From: Nocardia fusca NBRC 14340
Lineage (GTDB): Bacteria; Actinomycetota; Actinomycetes; Mycobacteriales; Mycobacteriaceae
Assembly (NCBI RefSeq): GCF_001618425.1
Contig: NZ_BDCU01000062.1
Coordinates: 20,439-84,438 of the forward strand
Reading direction: 5' to 3'
Length of the DNA stretch: 64,000 nt
Shown here: piece after piece, positions 17,237 through 25,195 of the stretch
Position numbering within the stretch: position 1 is the stretch's first letter
Layout of the letters: every line of letters begins with the position of its first letter
Made by a program: the position numbers and the translations under genes
Notes under the pieces: model-generated
Seen by the model: only the letters and a program-made list of their open reading frames with translations
The model's database searches: none
What the model was told of the DNA's origin: nothing

Positions 17237-18039
17237 GCACCACACCGCGGGTCGCCGATACCGCCACGGACGCTCCGCGGACCGTCGGCCCGCCGCGGTG
17301 GGCCCAGATCGGGCTCGGCCTGATCGTGCCGCTCGCGCTGCTCGCTCTGTGGCAGCTCGTCACCGCGGCGGGCCTGTACTCGCCGTCCCAGCTGCCGCCG
17401 CCGGCCGATGTGTTCTCCGCCGCCACCGACCTGCTCGGCGACGGCGCGCTGTGGCACCATCTCGCCATCAGTGTGCAGCGCGAGATCATCGGCTATCTGG
17501 CCGGCGCGGCGGCCGCGCTGGCCTTGGGCACGCTGATCGGACTGTCCGACCTCGCCCGTCGCCTGCTCGCGCCGACGGTGGAGATCCTGCGCACCGTGCC
17601 GTCCCTGGCCTGGGTGCCGCTGCTGCTGTTGTGGCTGGGGATCGGCGAACAACCCAAGGTCGTGCTGGTCGCCATCGGCGCGTTCTTCCCGATCTACACG
17701 ACCACCGCTTCGGCGCTGTCCCAGGTGGATTCGCAGCTGATCGAGGTCGGCCGCGCCTACGGCCTGCGCGGCGCGGCCCTGCTCACCCGGATCATGCTGC
17801 CCGCCGCGGCGCCCTCGATCCTCAACGGGCTGCGGCTGGGTCTGGTGAACGGCTGGCTGTTCCTGGTCGCCGCCGAACTCATCGCATCCTCGAAAGGCCT
17901 CGGATTCCTGCTGATCGACAGTCAGAACACCGGCCGCACCGACATCATGCTGCTGGCCATCGTGCTGCTGGCCGGCCTCGGCAAGATCAGTGATATCGCC
18001 TTCGGCGCGGTGGAACGGGCGGTCGTGGCGCGGCGGTGA
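17233..18039 (+). CDS. ABC transporter permease, SsuC/TauC type
   Basis: 268-residue permease with six predicted helices. The EAA loop is visible as EVGRAYGLRGAALLTRIMLP near residue 175, and LRTVPSLAWVPLLLLWLGIG is the conserved helix-loop of the sulfonate/nitrate family. It forms the membrane channel with the ATPase at 15453 and the lipoprotein at 16262. ATG 17233 overlaps the previous stop. It converges with the minus-strand gene ending at 18076, and I see no strong hairpin in the 36-base gap. Confidence 0.92.
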   Translation: MSTTPRVADTATDAPRTVGPPRWAQIGLGLIVPLALLALWQLVTAAGLYSPSQLPPPADVFSAATDLLGDGALWHHLAISVQREIIGYLAGAAAALALGTLIGLSDLARRLLAPTVEILRTVPSLAWVPLLLLWLGIGEQPKVVLVAIGAFFPIYTTTASALSQVDSQLIEVGRAYGLRGAALLTRIMLPAAAPSILNGLRLGLVNGWLFLVAAELIASSKGLGFLLIDSQNTGRTDIMLLAIVLLAGLGKISDIAFGAVERAVVARR

Positions 18040-18075
18040 GCGATCCACCCGATGGACGGCACGGTGCCGCCTCCG

Positions 18076-19113
18076 CTACTCGGCCGGAGTGAGGATCTTC
18101 AAGATCTCGTCGGAGTAGTAGAAGGGTTCCAGCCGCTCCCGGATCAACCCCGCCAGCACTCCGTCCCGTTCGGCGGCCGCCACCACCGCCGGACCGTAGC
18201 GCAGGATCTCGGTGACGATGTCCTCGCCGGTCAGGCCCAGCTCCGTGAGCAGCTCGGCGAGCGTGTGGTCCCGGTACTTCTCGTGGAAAACCTGCACGCA
18301 TTCGGCCACCAGCAGGCCGAAATACTCCTTCTCGCGGGTGGTCACCGCGATGCGGTAGCAGAGCGCGACGAGTTCGTGGAGGTCTTGTTTCGTGAGGTAC
18401 TCCCGCAGGCCGCTGATCGGTTCGTCGGCGTGCAGATCCCAGAACTCCATGGTGGCGTCGTGCACGGGGGCGTCGCGCAGCATTTCGCGGATGGCGTTGT
18501 TGGTGCGTTTGAGGGCGTACAGGGCGCCCTTGCCCGCGATATCGCCGAGGATGGTGTTGGATTCGGCGACCTTGCGGGCGCGGTCGGCGGCGGACTGCCC
18601 GAGCGACATGAGTGTGCCCATACCGGGGATCTTCTCCGCGCGCTGCCGGTTGGCCTCCACGAAATCGCCGACCAGTTTGTCGACGAACTTGGAGGCGACG
18701 GTGGCCACCAGGGGACTGTCGGTCAGTCGTTCCAGAACCCGTTCCTGGGTCTGGTGCATATCCACGATCTTCTGCAGCAGCGCCTCGACCGGTTCGCGCT
18801 CGACCAGTTCGCCCAGGGTGTGGTCCTCGTTGGCGGCGATGCTGTCGTAGATCGCGTCGGCGAACAGACCGGCGGTATCCGCCAGGACCGCGCTGCCGCC
18901 GACCTTGTCGACCAGGGTGGCCACGGTCTGCTCGAGCTGTTCGATCTCGACCACCTCGCCCGCGCGCGCCGTGCCCGCGACTTCGAGCGCGGCCGCCACA
19001 TCCCGGGCGACGACTTCGGCGAACCGGTCCCCGCTCACTTCGCTCAGCAGCCACTGCACCTGAGCATCGAGCAGCCGTCCGGCGAGTACGCGTGCGGTAT
19101 CGTCCTCGGTCAC
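18076..19113 (-). CDS. Conserved hypothetical helical protein downstream of the 68-bp repeats
   Basis: 345 residues, almost entirely helical, acidic, without transmembrane segments or signal peptide; I do not recognise a family. Heptad-like Leu/Ile spacing around residues 50-160 and a short GKGALYALKRTNNAIREM segment near residue 205 suggest a coiled or repeat-helical scaffold. The GTG start at 19113 has AAGGAG five bases upstream. That ribosome-binding site and start lie within copy A of a 68-bp unit present five times in tandem, and the preceding mini-ORF stops on the GTG (GTGA). Translation is therefore likely to depend on the mini-ORF chain. Probably one operon with the gene at 19485. Confidence 0.75.
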   Translation of the reverse strand: MTEDDTARVLAGRLLDAQVQWLLSEVSGDRFAEVVARDVAAALEVAGTARAGEVVEIEQLEQTVATLVDKVGGSAVLADTAGLFADAIYDSIAANEDHTLGELVEREPVEALLQKIVDMHQTQERVLERLTDSPLVATVASKFVDKLVGDFVEANRQRAEKIPGMGTLMSLGQSAADRARKVAESNTILGDIAGKGALYALKRTNNAIREMLRDAPVHDATMEFWDLHADEPISGLREYLTKQDLHELVALCYRIAVTTREKEYFGLLVAECVQVFHEKYRDHTLAELLTELGLTGEDIVTEILRYGPAVVAAAERDGVLAGLIRERLEPFYYSDEILKILTPAE

Positions 19114-19453
19114 AAATACTCCTTCGAAGCGGCTTCATACGGTCGGCGGAAGCCGCAGCGAAGGCGAAGGTATCCCCTCACAAATCCTCCTTCGAAGCAG
19201 CCCCATGCGGTCGGCGGAAGCCGCAGCGAAGGCGAAGGTATCCCCTCACAAATCCTCCTTCGAAGCAGCCCCATGCGGTCGGCGGAGGCCGCAGCGAAGG
19301 CGGAGGTATCCCCTCACAAATCCTCCTTCGAAGCAGCCCCATGCGGTCGGCGGAGGCCGCAGCGAAGGCGAAGGTATCCCCTCACAAATCCTCCTTCGAA
19401 GCAGCCCCATGCGGTCGGCGGAGGCCGCAGCGAAGGCGAAGGTATCGCCCCAT
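19110..19453 (-). CDS. Chain of five overlapping 23-codon mini-ORFs in the 68-bp repeats
   Basis: On the minus strand five mini-ORFs run 19453-19382 (ATG), 19385-19314, 19317-19246, 19249-19178 and 19181-19110 (all GTG). Each encodes 23 residues of the form (M/V)RGYLRLRCGLRRPHGAAS then KEDL, ends in TGA, and overlaps the next start by four bases (GTGA). The last stop overlaps the GTG of the 345-codon gene. Each start has its own Shine-Dalgarno sequence within the preceding repeat. Because 68 is not a multiple of three, the chain works only through this minus-one overlap. The peptides are Arg-rich with one Cys. Whether they are made or are a by-product of RBS duplication is unknown. Confidence 0.45.
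19111..19450. repeat. Five tandem 68-bp repeats over the leader of the 18076-19113 gene
   Basis: Five head-to-tail copies begin at 19111, 19179, 19247, 19315 and 19383, each exactly 68 bp, with no unique spacer. Every copy carries, on the minus strand, AAGGAG or AAGGAGG five bases before a GTG. Copies D and E are nearly identical; C differs by a synonymous CTT-to-CTC change, B by one base (Leu to Phe) and A, next to the gene, by the most. The pattern fits stepwise tandem amplification of the ribosome-binding-site/start region of the downstream gene. It is not CRISPR-like. Confidence 0.95.
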
Positions 19454-19484
19454 CCCGTGTCGCTCCGGCGCGGGCCGGGCGGGA

Positions 19485-19988
19485 TCAGGACCCTTCGCCC
19501 TCGTGCAAAGAGGTGCGAATCTGTGCCAGACGTTCCCGCGCGGCCTGTTCACGCGCTTCCCACTGTTCGTCGGCGCCGCGGCCGGCCGGGCTCTGCCTAC
19601 CGAGTGCCCGTGCACCGAACGCGGTGCCGAAACGCCGCTCGACCTTATCGCGAACGGAGCCGAACGTCGGCACACCGGAAGTGCTGTAGCCACCGGCTGC
19701 TCCCCCGCTCGGCCCGGTGGCCGCGCCGACACCCCCGCCCACCTGCGACGACGAACCGAGATCGGCTGCGGCTCCATAGCCGGGGGGCGGCGGGGTGCCG
19801 GGAATCACAGCGGGCGCCGCCGCGCTCTGCCCGGTTTCCGACAGCAGCCGGGTGGCAGCTTCGTACAGCGGGGCCAGCTTGTCGCGGCCCGCCGCGGCCA
19901 CCACCAGGACGGCCAGCAACTGCTCGTCGGGCAGGGCCGCCAACCGCGCGGCGAGCGCGCCCGGATCGCCTGTGCTGGGTTCAGTCAT
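19485..19988 (-). CDS. Hypothetical protein with Gly/Ser/Pro-rich linker
   Basis: 167 residues. An N-terminal helical part (LAARLAALPDEQLLAVLVVA, residues about 13-32, then KLAPLYEAATRLLSETG) is followed by a low-complexity Gly/Pro/Ser stretch (about 60-100) and a charged C-terminal helix (EQWEAREQAARERLAQIRTS). No family recognised. ATG 19988 has a TAGGCT -10 box six bases upstream (20000-19995), so the transcript is probably leaderless. The first repeat-encoded mini-ORF starts 32 bases after this stop, so this gene probably heads the transcript that continues to 18076. Confidence 0.7.
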   Translation of the reverse strand: MTEPSTGDPGALAARLAALPDEQLLAVLVVAAAGRDKLAPLYEAATRLLSETGQSAAAPAVIPGTPPPPGYGAAADLGSSSQVGGGVGAATGPSGGAAGGYSTSGVPTFGSVRDKVERRFGTAFGARALGRQSPAGRGADEQWEAREQAARERLAQIRTSLHEGEGS

Positions 19989-20056
19989 GCGATCAGCCTA
20001 CGACGTCCGGCCCGCCCGTTCGGACGTACCGACCACGTTGCCGGAGAACGGCTCTC

Positions 20057-22558
20057 CTAGGAGCGGATCACCGCGCCCACCGCGTCTGCCGCGGCGGCCA
20101 CGGCGGCATCGCGCGCGGCGCTGGCCTCGTCCTCGGTGAGAGTGCGGTCGGTGGCCCGGAAACGCAGGGCGTAGGTGAGCGATTTACGTCCCGCCCCGGC
20201 CTGCGCGCCCGCGTACACGTCGAACAGCGCGATATCCTCGAGCAGTTCCCCGCCACCGGATCGCAGCGCGGTCTCCACCTCCGCCGCCGGAACATCGTGC
20301 GCGACACTCACCGAGACGTCCTGCAGCACGGCCGGGAACGGCGAGATGGCCGGCGCGGGCCGGGCCTCGCGCAGCGGCAGTGCGTCCAGATCCAGTTCCA
20401 GGGCGCAGGTGCGCGGCGGCAGGCCGGAGCGTTCCAGTACGCCGGGATGCAATTCGCCGGCGTAGCCGATCACGACACCGTCCACCGTCAGCTCGGCGCA
20501 CCGCCCCGGATGCCACGGCAGGTGCTTGCCGGGCCGGCGTTCGAGTTCGACCCCGGCGGCCTCGGCGACCACATCGGCGAGCGCGAACGCGTCGGCGGCT
20601 TCGGCCGGCCGCCCCGGACCCCATGGACCGCGGGGTTCCCGGCGGCCGGTGAGCACCACCGCGACGTGCTGCGGCTGATCGGGCAGCGAGGCCAGCAGTT
20701 CGGCGACCTCCGCGTCGGTCGGGCGGCGGTCCACCGGCAGCGGCGCCACCGGCGCGGTGTCCGGGCCGGGCAGTACGACCTGGGCGATCCCGTAGAGCGA
20801 CAGATCGCGGGCGCCGCGGGAGATATTGCGGGCCGCGATCTCCAGCAGGCCCGGCAGCAGCGTGGTGGCGAGTTCGGCGCGTTCGACGTCCAGCGGGTTC
20901 AGTACCCGGGTGGTGGTGCGGCGGTGGTCGTCGGCGTCCAGCCCCCAGGTGTCGAAGACCCCCGCGGGCAGGAACACCGGCGGCGGCACCTCGACACAGC
21001 CGGCGAAGGCCAGTGCCCGGCTCACCGCGCGGCGGCGGCGCTGCACGGCGGTGAGGCCGCGCCCGGCGGGCGCCTGCGGCAGCACCAGCGGGATCTGTTC
21101 CAGACCCTCGAGCCGCAGCACCTCTTCCACCAGGTCGGCCGGCTGGACGAGATCCGGCCGCCAGCTCGGCGGCGTCACCACCAGCTGACCGTGGCCGCTG
21201 GTCTCGTCGACCGCCACCTCGACATGGCAGCCGATCTGGGTGAGGCGGCGCGCGGACGTGCCGGGAGCGTACTGGACACCGGCCACCCGGTCGGGCAGGT
21301 CGATATCCATCCGGATCGGTTCCGGCGGGGTCAGCGGCAGCCGGATATCGGTGAGCGTGGGCTCCACCGTGCCGCCGGCGATCTCCGCGAGCAGGGACGC
21401 GGCCCGGTCCAGCGCGGCCAGGTTGAGTTCCGGGTCCACCACCCGTTCGTAGCGTTTACTCGCCTCCGACACCAGTTTGTGGCGGCGGGCGGTGCGGTAG
21501 ATGAACAGCGGATCCCAGGTGGCGGCCTCGAGGACGATATCGGTGGACTCCGCGCCCACCTCGGTGGACGCCCCACCCATCACACCGGCCAGCGAGACCA
21601 CCCCGGTGTCGTCGGCGATCACCACATCCTCGGCGTCGAGTTCCCGTTCGACCTCGTCGAGGGTGCGCAGGGTCTCACCGGGGCGCGCGCGGCGCACCAC
21701 CAGACCGCCGCTGAGTTTCGCCGCGTCGAAGGCGTGCAGCGGCTGTCCGAGTTCCAGCATCACGTAGTTGGTGACATCGACCGCCGGGGAGATGGGCCGC
21801 ACGCCCGCCAGCAGCAACCGGCGCTGCAGCCACCACGGGCTCACCGCGTGCGGATCGATACCGATGACCCGGCGGACACCGAAGCGGGTGCAGCCCGATT
21901 CCGGTACCACGTCCACCGGCCACGCCTCGGGCCCTTCGGGAAGGGTGCGCACGGCCGGATCGGCGTATTCGAGATCGAAACCGCAGGCCAGTTCGCGGGC
22001 CAGGCCGCGGACCGAGAAGCAGTAACCGCGGTCGGGAGTGATGTTCAGTTCGATGACGGTATCGCCGAGACCGAGCAGGTCGTTGGCATCCGTACCGGGT
22101 TCGGCGGTACCGGGTTCCAGCACCAGGATGCCCGAATGGTCCTTGCCGATACCGAGTTCGGCGACCGAGCAGATCATGCCGTGGGATACGTGGCCGTAGG
22201 TCTTGCGGGAGGAGATGGCGAAACCGCCCGGCAGCACACCGCCGGGCAGCACCACGACGACCAGGTCACCGACCGCGAAGTTGGTGGCTCCGCAGACGAT
22301 CTCCTGGAGTTCAGCCGCGCCGATATCGACCTTGCAGAACCGGATGGGTTTCTTGAACTCGGTGAGCTCGGTGATCTCGGCGACCCGGCCGACCACCAGC
22401 GGGTGTTCGATATCCCCGCCCACCCGTTCCAGCTCGTCGACCTCCTCGACTTCGAGCCCGACCCGGACGAATCCGGCGTCGAGTTCCTCCGGTGTCACCT
22501 CCCAGTCGGGGACGGTGCGGCGGATCGTTTCGGCCAGCCAGGACTGCGCTACTCGCAC
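20057..22558 (-). CDS. pheT: Phenylalanine-tRNA ligase beta subunit
   Basis: 833-residue beta chain of the heterotetrameric PheRS that charges tRNA-Phe. Domain order is normal: N-terminal start RVAQSWLAETI, tRNA-binding OB fold around residues 40-150 (EIVCGATNFAVGDLVVVVLP), B3/B4 editing region, B5 (GCHVEVAVDETSGHGQLVVT), the catalytic-like core, and a C-terminal FDX-ACB domain (FPAVLQDVSVSVAHDVPAAE to RFRATDRTLTEDEA). GTG 22558 is the start. It lies 30 bases after the pheS stop and belongs to the same transcript. No T-box leader is seen upstream of pheS. Confidence 0.98.
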   Translation of the reverse strand: MRVAQSWLAETIRRTVPDWEVTPEELDAGFVRVGLEVEEVDELERVGGDIEHPLVVGRVAEITELTEFKKPIRFCKVDIGAAELQEIVCGATNFAVGDLVVVVLPGGVLPGGFAISSRKTYGHVSHGMICSVAELGIGKDHSGILVLEPGTAEPGTDANDLLGLGDTVIELNITPDRGYCFSVRGLARELACGFDLEYADPAVRTLPEGPEAWPVDVVPESGCTRFGVRRVIGIDPHAVSPWWLQRRLLLAGVRPISPAVDVTNYVMLELGQPLHAFDAAKLSGGLVVRRARPGETLRTLDEVERELDAEDVVIADDTGVVSLAGVMGGASTEVGAESTDIVLEAATWDPLFIYRTARRHKLVSEASKRYERVVDPELNLAALDRAASLLAEIAGGTVEPTLTDIRLPLTPPEPIRMDIDLPDRVAGVQYAPGTSARRLTQIGCHVEVAVDETSGHGQLVVTPPSWRPDLVQPADLVEEVLRLEGLEQIPLVLPQAPAGRGLTAVQRRRRAVSRALAFAGCVEVPPPVFLPAGVFDTWGLDADDHRRTTTRVLNPLDVERAELATTLLPGLLEIAARNISRGARDLSLYGIAQVVLPGPDTAPVAPLPVDRRPTDAEVAELLASLPDQPQHVAVVLTGRREPRGPWGPGRPAEAADAFALADVVAEAAGVELERRPGKHLPWHPGRCAELTVDGVVIGYAGELHPGVLERSGLPPRTCALELDLDALPLREARPAPAISPFPAVLQDVSVSVAHDVPAAEVETALRSGGGELLEDIALFDVYAGAQAGAGRKSLTYALRFRATDRTLTEDEASAARDAAVAAAADAVGAVIRS

Positions 22559-22588
22559 TGTGACGTTCGCTCTCTCGCTCGAAAAAGG

Positions 22589-23662
22589 TCAGGACCGGAT
22601 ACCGAAGGGCAGGGTGAACCGCACATCACCCTCGACGATGTCGCGCATATCGGGAATTCCGTTGCGGAACTGCAGCGTCCGCTCCAGCCCCATACCGAAC
22701 GCGAAGCCGCTGTACTCGTCGGGGTCGATCCCGCTGGCGATCAGCACCTTCGGGTTGACCATGCCGCACCCGCCCCATTCGACCCAGCCGGCGCCGCCCT
22801 TCTTGTCGGGGAACCAGACGTCGACCTCGGCCGAAGGTTCGGTGAACGGGAAGTAGTTGGGCCGGATCCGGGTGGTGGTCTCGGGACCGAACAGGGCCCG
22901 CGCGAACGCGTCCAGCGTGCCGCGCAGATGCGCCATGGTCAGGCCTTTATCGATGGCCAGCCCCTCGACCTGCGAGAACACCGGAGTATGGGTGGCATCG
23001 AGCTCGTCGGTGCGGAAGGTGCGCCCCGGGCACACCACATAGATCGGCAGGTCGCGTTCCAGCATGGACCGCACCTGCACCGGGGAGGTGTGGGTGCGCA
23101 GCACCTGGCGCGAACCGGCCGGTGCGATATGGAAGGTGTCCTGCATGGTGCGCGCGGGGTGGTCGGGCAGGAAGTTGAGCGCGTCGAAGTTGAAATGCTC
23201 GGTCTCCACCTCCGGCCCCTCGGCGATCTCCCAGCCCATTGCGACGAACACATCGGCGACCTGCTCGGAGATGACGGTGATCGGATGACGGGCACCCACC
23301 TGGCCCCGGTCGGCCGGGAGCGTGACATCGATCGCCTCGGCGACCAGCACCGCGGCATCACGTTCGGCGAGCAGCACGCGCTGCCGTTCCTCGAACGCCT
23401 CCGATACCCGCGCCCGCGCCTTGTTCACCCGCTTACCGGCGTCGGCCTTCTCCGATTTGGGCAGCGATCCCAGCGACCGCTGGGCCAGCGCGATCGGCGA
23501 CCGGCCGCCCATATGCTCGGTTTTCGCACCCGCGAGCGCGTCCAGATCGGCAGCGGCCGCGAAGTCCTTCTCGGCCGCCGCGGCCGCGGCGGCCAGGGCT
23601 TCTTCGGTGAGGGCGGATTCCTGCCCGCCGGTCGCTGCGCCTGCGTCGGTGTCGTCGGCCAC
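22589..23662 (-). CDS. pheS: Phenylalanine-tRNA ligase alpha subunit
   Basis: 357-residue catalytic subunit. The N-terminal coiled coil (residues about 15-100) is Ala-rich, followed by the class-II motifs: motif 1 region RHPITVISEQVADVFVAMGW, motif 2 FRTDELDATHTPVFSQVEGL, and motif 3 GFAFGMGLERTLQFRNGIPD. GTG 23662 is the start, preceded by a GGGGAGAG stretch. The 168 bases between it and the divergent mannosyltransferase gene hold both promoters; no T-box or attenuator was found. Confidence 0.97.
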   Translation of the reverse strand: MADDTDAGAATGGQESALTEEALAAAAAAAEKDFAAAADLDALAGAKTEHMGGRSPIALAQRSLGSLPKSEKADAGKRVNKARARVSEAFEERQRVLLAERDAAVLVAEAIDVTLPADRGQVGARHPITVISEQVADVFVAMGWEIAEGPEVETEHFNFDALNFLPDHPARTMQDTFHIAPAGSRQVLRTHTSPVQVRSMLERDLPIYVVCPGRTFRTDELDATHTPVFSQVEGLAIDKGLTMAHLRGTLDAFARALFGPETTTRIRPNYFPFTEPSAEVDVWFPDKKGGAGWVEWGGCGMVNPKVLIASGIDPDEYSGFAFGMGLERTLQFRNGIPDMRDIVEGDVRFTLPFGIRS

Positions 23663-23830
23663 GGTCTACTCGTCTCTCCCCTGGGCATCGGTGAGCGGGC
23701 CCGGTCGGCTCCGGCGCCCGTATTGCTGCTGGTGGAATCGTATTCGATGGCCCCTACCGGACTCACGCCGATATCCCCCGCCGCTCACTGCCCGGTACAT
23801 GGACACCGTCAACCGGTAAAGTCCCCTCCG

Positions 23831-25117
23831 ATGACGAACGCCTTGACCCGCACCGAGACGCTCGCCGGACATGCCCGTCGGCAGGTGGTCTGGCTGCTGC
23901 CGCTCCTGGCGGTGGTCGTGACGTGGGTGTGTATGTCGCGCCCGATCGATCCGTTCCGCGCCATCAGCGGCGAGTACATCGACCTCGAGGTCTATCGGCT
24001 CGGGGTCGAGGAGTGGCGGGCCGGCGGCGATCTCTACGGTCATCTCCCCGAGACGGCCGCCGATATCAGCCTCCCGTTCATCTACCCGCCGTTCGCCGCG
24101 CTGGCGCTCGGGCTCTACGCACTGCTGCCGTGGGCCGCCTCGGTGGTCGCCTACCTGGTGGTCTCCATCGGCGCGCTGGCGATGACTTTGTTCCTGGTGG
24201 CCCGGCAGGTCTGGCCGCGTCAGGACCAGCGCAAACTCGCCCTGGTGGTCACCGCGACCGCGACCCCGCTCGCGCTGCTGCTCGAGCCGGTCTGGTCCAC
24301 CCTGGATTTCGGCCAGGTCAATCTGATCCTGATGGGTCTGGTCGCCGCCGACTGCCTGACCCGCAATCCGCGCTGGCCGCGCGGGATGCTGCTCGGTATC
24401 GCCGCGGCGATCAAACTGACCCCGGCGGCTTTCGTCTTGTATTTCCTGATCCGCAAGGACTACAAGGCCGCCATAACGGCCGCGATCAGCGGTGCGATCG
24501 CCACGGCGATCGGTTTCGCGGTGATGCCCGACGAATCGGTGCGGTACTGGTTCGGCGGGTTCGGCAATGTCGGTGGATTGAGCGGGTCGGAGTTCCAGAC
24601 CAACCAGTCCATCCAGGCCGTGCTGGCTCGCTTCGAGGTCACCGGCACCCTGGCCACCGCACTGTGGGTACTCGCCGCGGTGGCGCTCGTGGCGGTGGCG
24701 GTGGCCGCCATCCGGCGCACCGGGACACCTCCGATGATCGCGCTGGCGGTCAACGCGGTGGTGGCGCTGCTCGTTTCGCCCATTTCCTGGTCGCACCACT
24801 GGGTATGGGTGGCACCCGCGCTGCTGGCGATGATCGGGTACGCGACGACCCGGCCCTGGTCGCAGGCGCGCGGCTGGTATGCCGCGGCAGTGGCCACCGC
24901 GGTGGTCTTCGTGCTGGCCAAACACAGCGACCTGCCCGGTAACGACGGCCGGGAGCTGGGCTGGTCGGCCTGGGACAAGGTGATCGGCAACGGCTACGTC
25001 TGGTTCAGCCTGCTGCTGGTCGTGCTGTACGCGACCGCGAGCCGGCGGCAGCGCACGCCCGGCCCGGCCGTTCCCGCCGACGCCACGGAATCGCTGGTCT
25101 CGGTCCGCGAACGCTGA
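23831..25117 (+). CDS. GT87 (DUF2029) polyprenol-phosphate-mannose-dependent mannosyltransferase
   Basis: 428-residue integral membrane glycosyltransferase with about ten helices. The early extracytoplasmic loop SGEYIDLEVYRLGVEEWRAG carries the acidic residues expected of GT-C enzymes, followed by LPFIYPPFAALALGLYALLP, TLDFGQVNLILMGLVAADCL and ISWSHHWVWVAPALLAMIGY, all typical of the PimE/DUF2029 family. It probably adds mannose from polyprenyl-phosphomannose to phosphatidylinositol mannosides or lipoarabinomannan at the outer membrane face. ATG 23831 has TAAAGT eight bases upstream and no Shine-Dalgarno. The frame is open far upstream, but that part is antisense to pheST. Confidence 0.88.
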   Translation: MTNALTRTETLAGHARRQVVWLLPLLAVVVTWVCMSRPIDPFRAISGEYIDLEVYRLGVEEWRAGGDLYGHLPETAADISLPFIYPPFAALALGLYALLPWAASVVAYLVVSIGALAMTLFLVARQVWPRQDQRKLALVVTATATPLALLLEPVWSTLDFGQVNLILMGLVAADCLTRNPRWPRGMLLGIAAAIKLTPAAFVLYFLIRKDYKAAITAAISGAIATAIGFAVMPDESVRYWFGGFGNVGGLSGSEFQTNQSIQAVLARFEVTGTLATALWVLAAVALVAVAVAAIRRTGTPPMIALAVNAVVALLVSPISWSHHWVWVAPALLAMIGYATTRPWSQARGWYAAAVATAVVFVLAKHSDLPGNDGRELGWSAWDKVIGNGYVWFSLLLVVLYATASRRQRTPGPAVPADATESLVSVRER

Positions 25118-25149
25118 TCGGCGACGCGCCGGTTCGCGCGCCGCCGATC
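25116..25149. terminator. Bidirectional terminator hairpin after the mannosyltransferase
   Basis: GATCGGCG-A-CGCGC pairs with GCGCG-C-CGCCGATC around a six-base loop, with one A/C mismatch. It begins within the stop codon of the mannosyltransferase and lies between it and the convergent MFS gene, so it can serve both. Confidence 0.65.
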
Positions 25150-25195
25150 GATCGATCCGGTACCGGGTTGCGCCCAACGCGGCGGACGGTACTCG

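Noticed and set aside
19111..19450. Repeat array as a possible CRISPR
   Set aside because: The 68-bp units are directly adjacent with no unique spacers, and no cas genes are present.
19205..23830. Very long plus-strand open frame reaching into the mannosyltransferase (1970 codons in all)
   Set aside because: It is antisense to pheT and pheS, its product is low-complexity Arg/His/Gly with no fold, and only the part from ATG 23831 matches a family. Long shadow frames are expected at this G+C content.
23663..23830. T-box or attenuator controlling pheST
   Set aside because: No T-box core, anticodon-loop arrangement or leader peptide with Phe codons was visible in the short upstream region.
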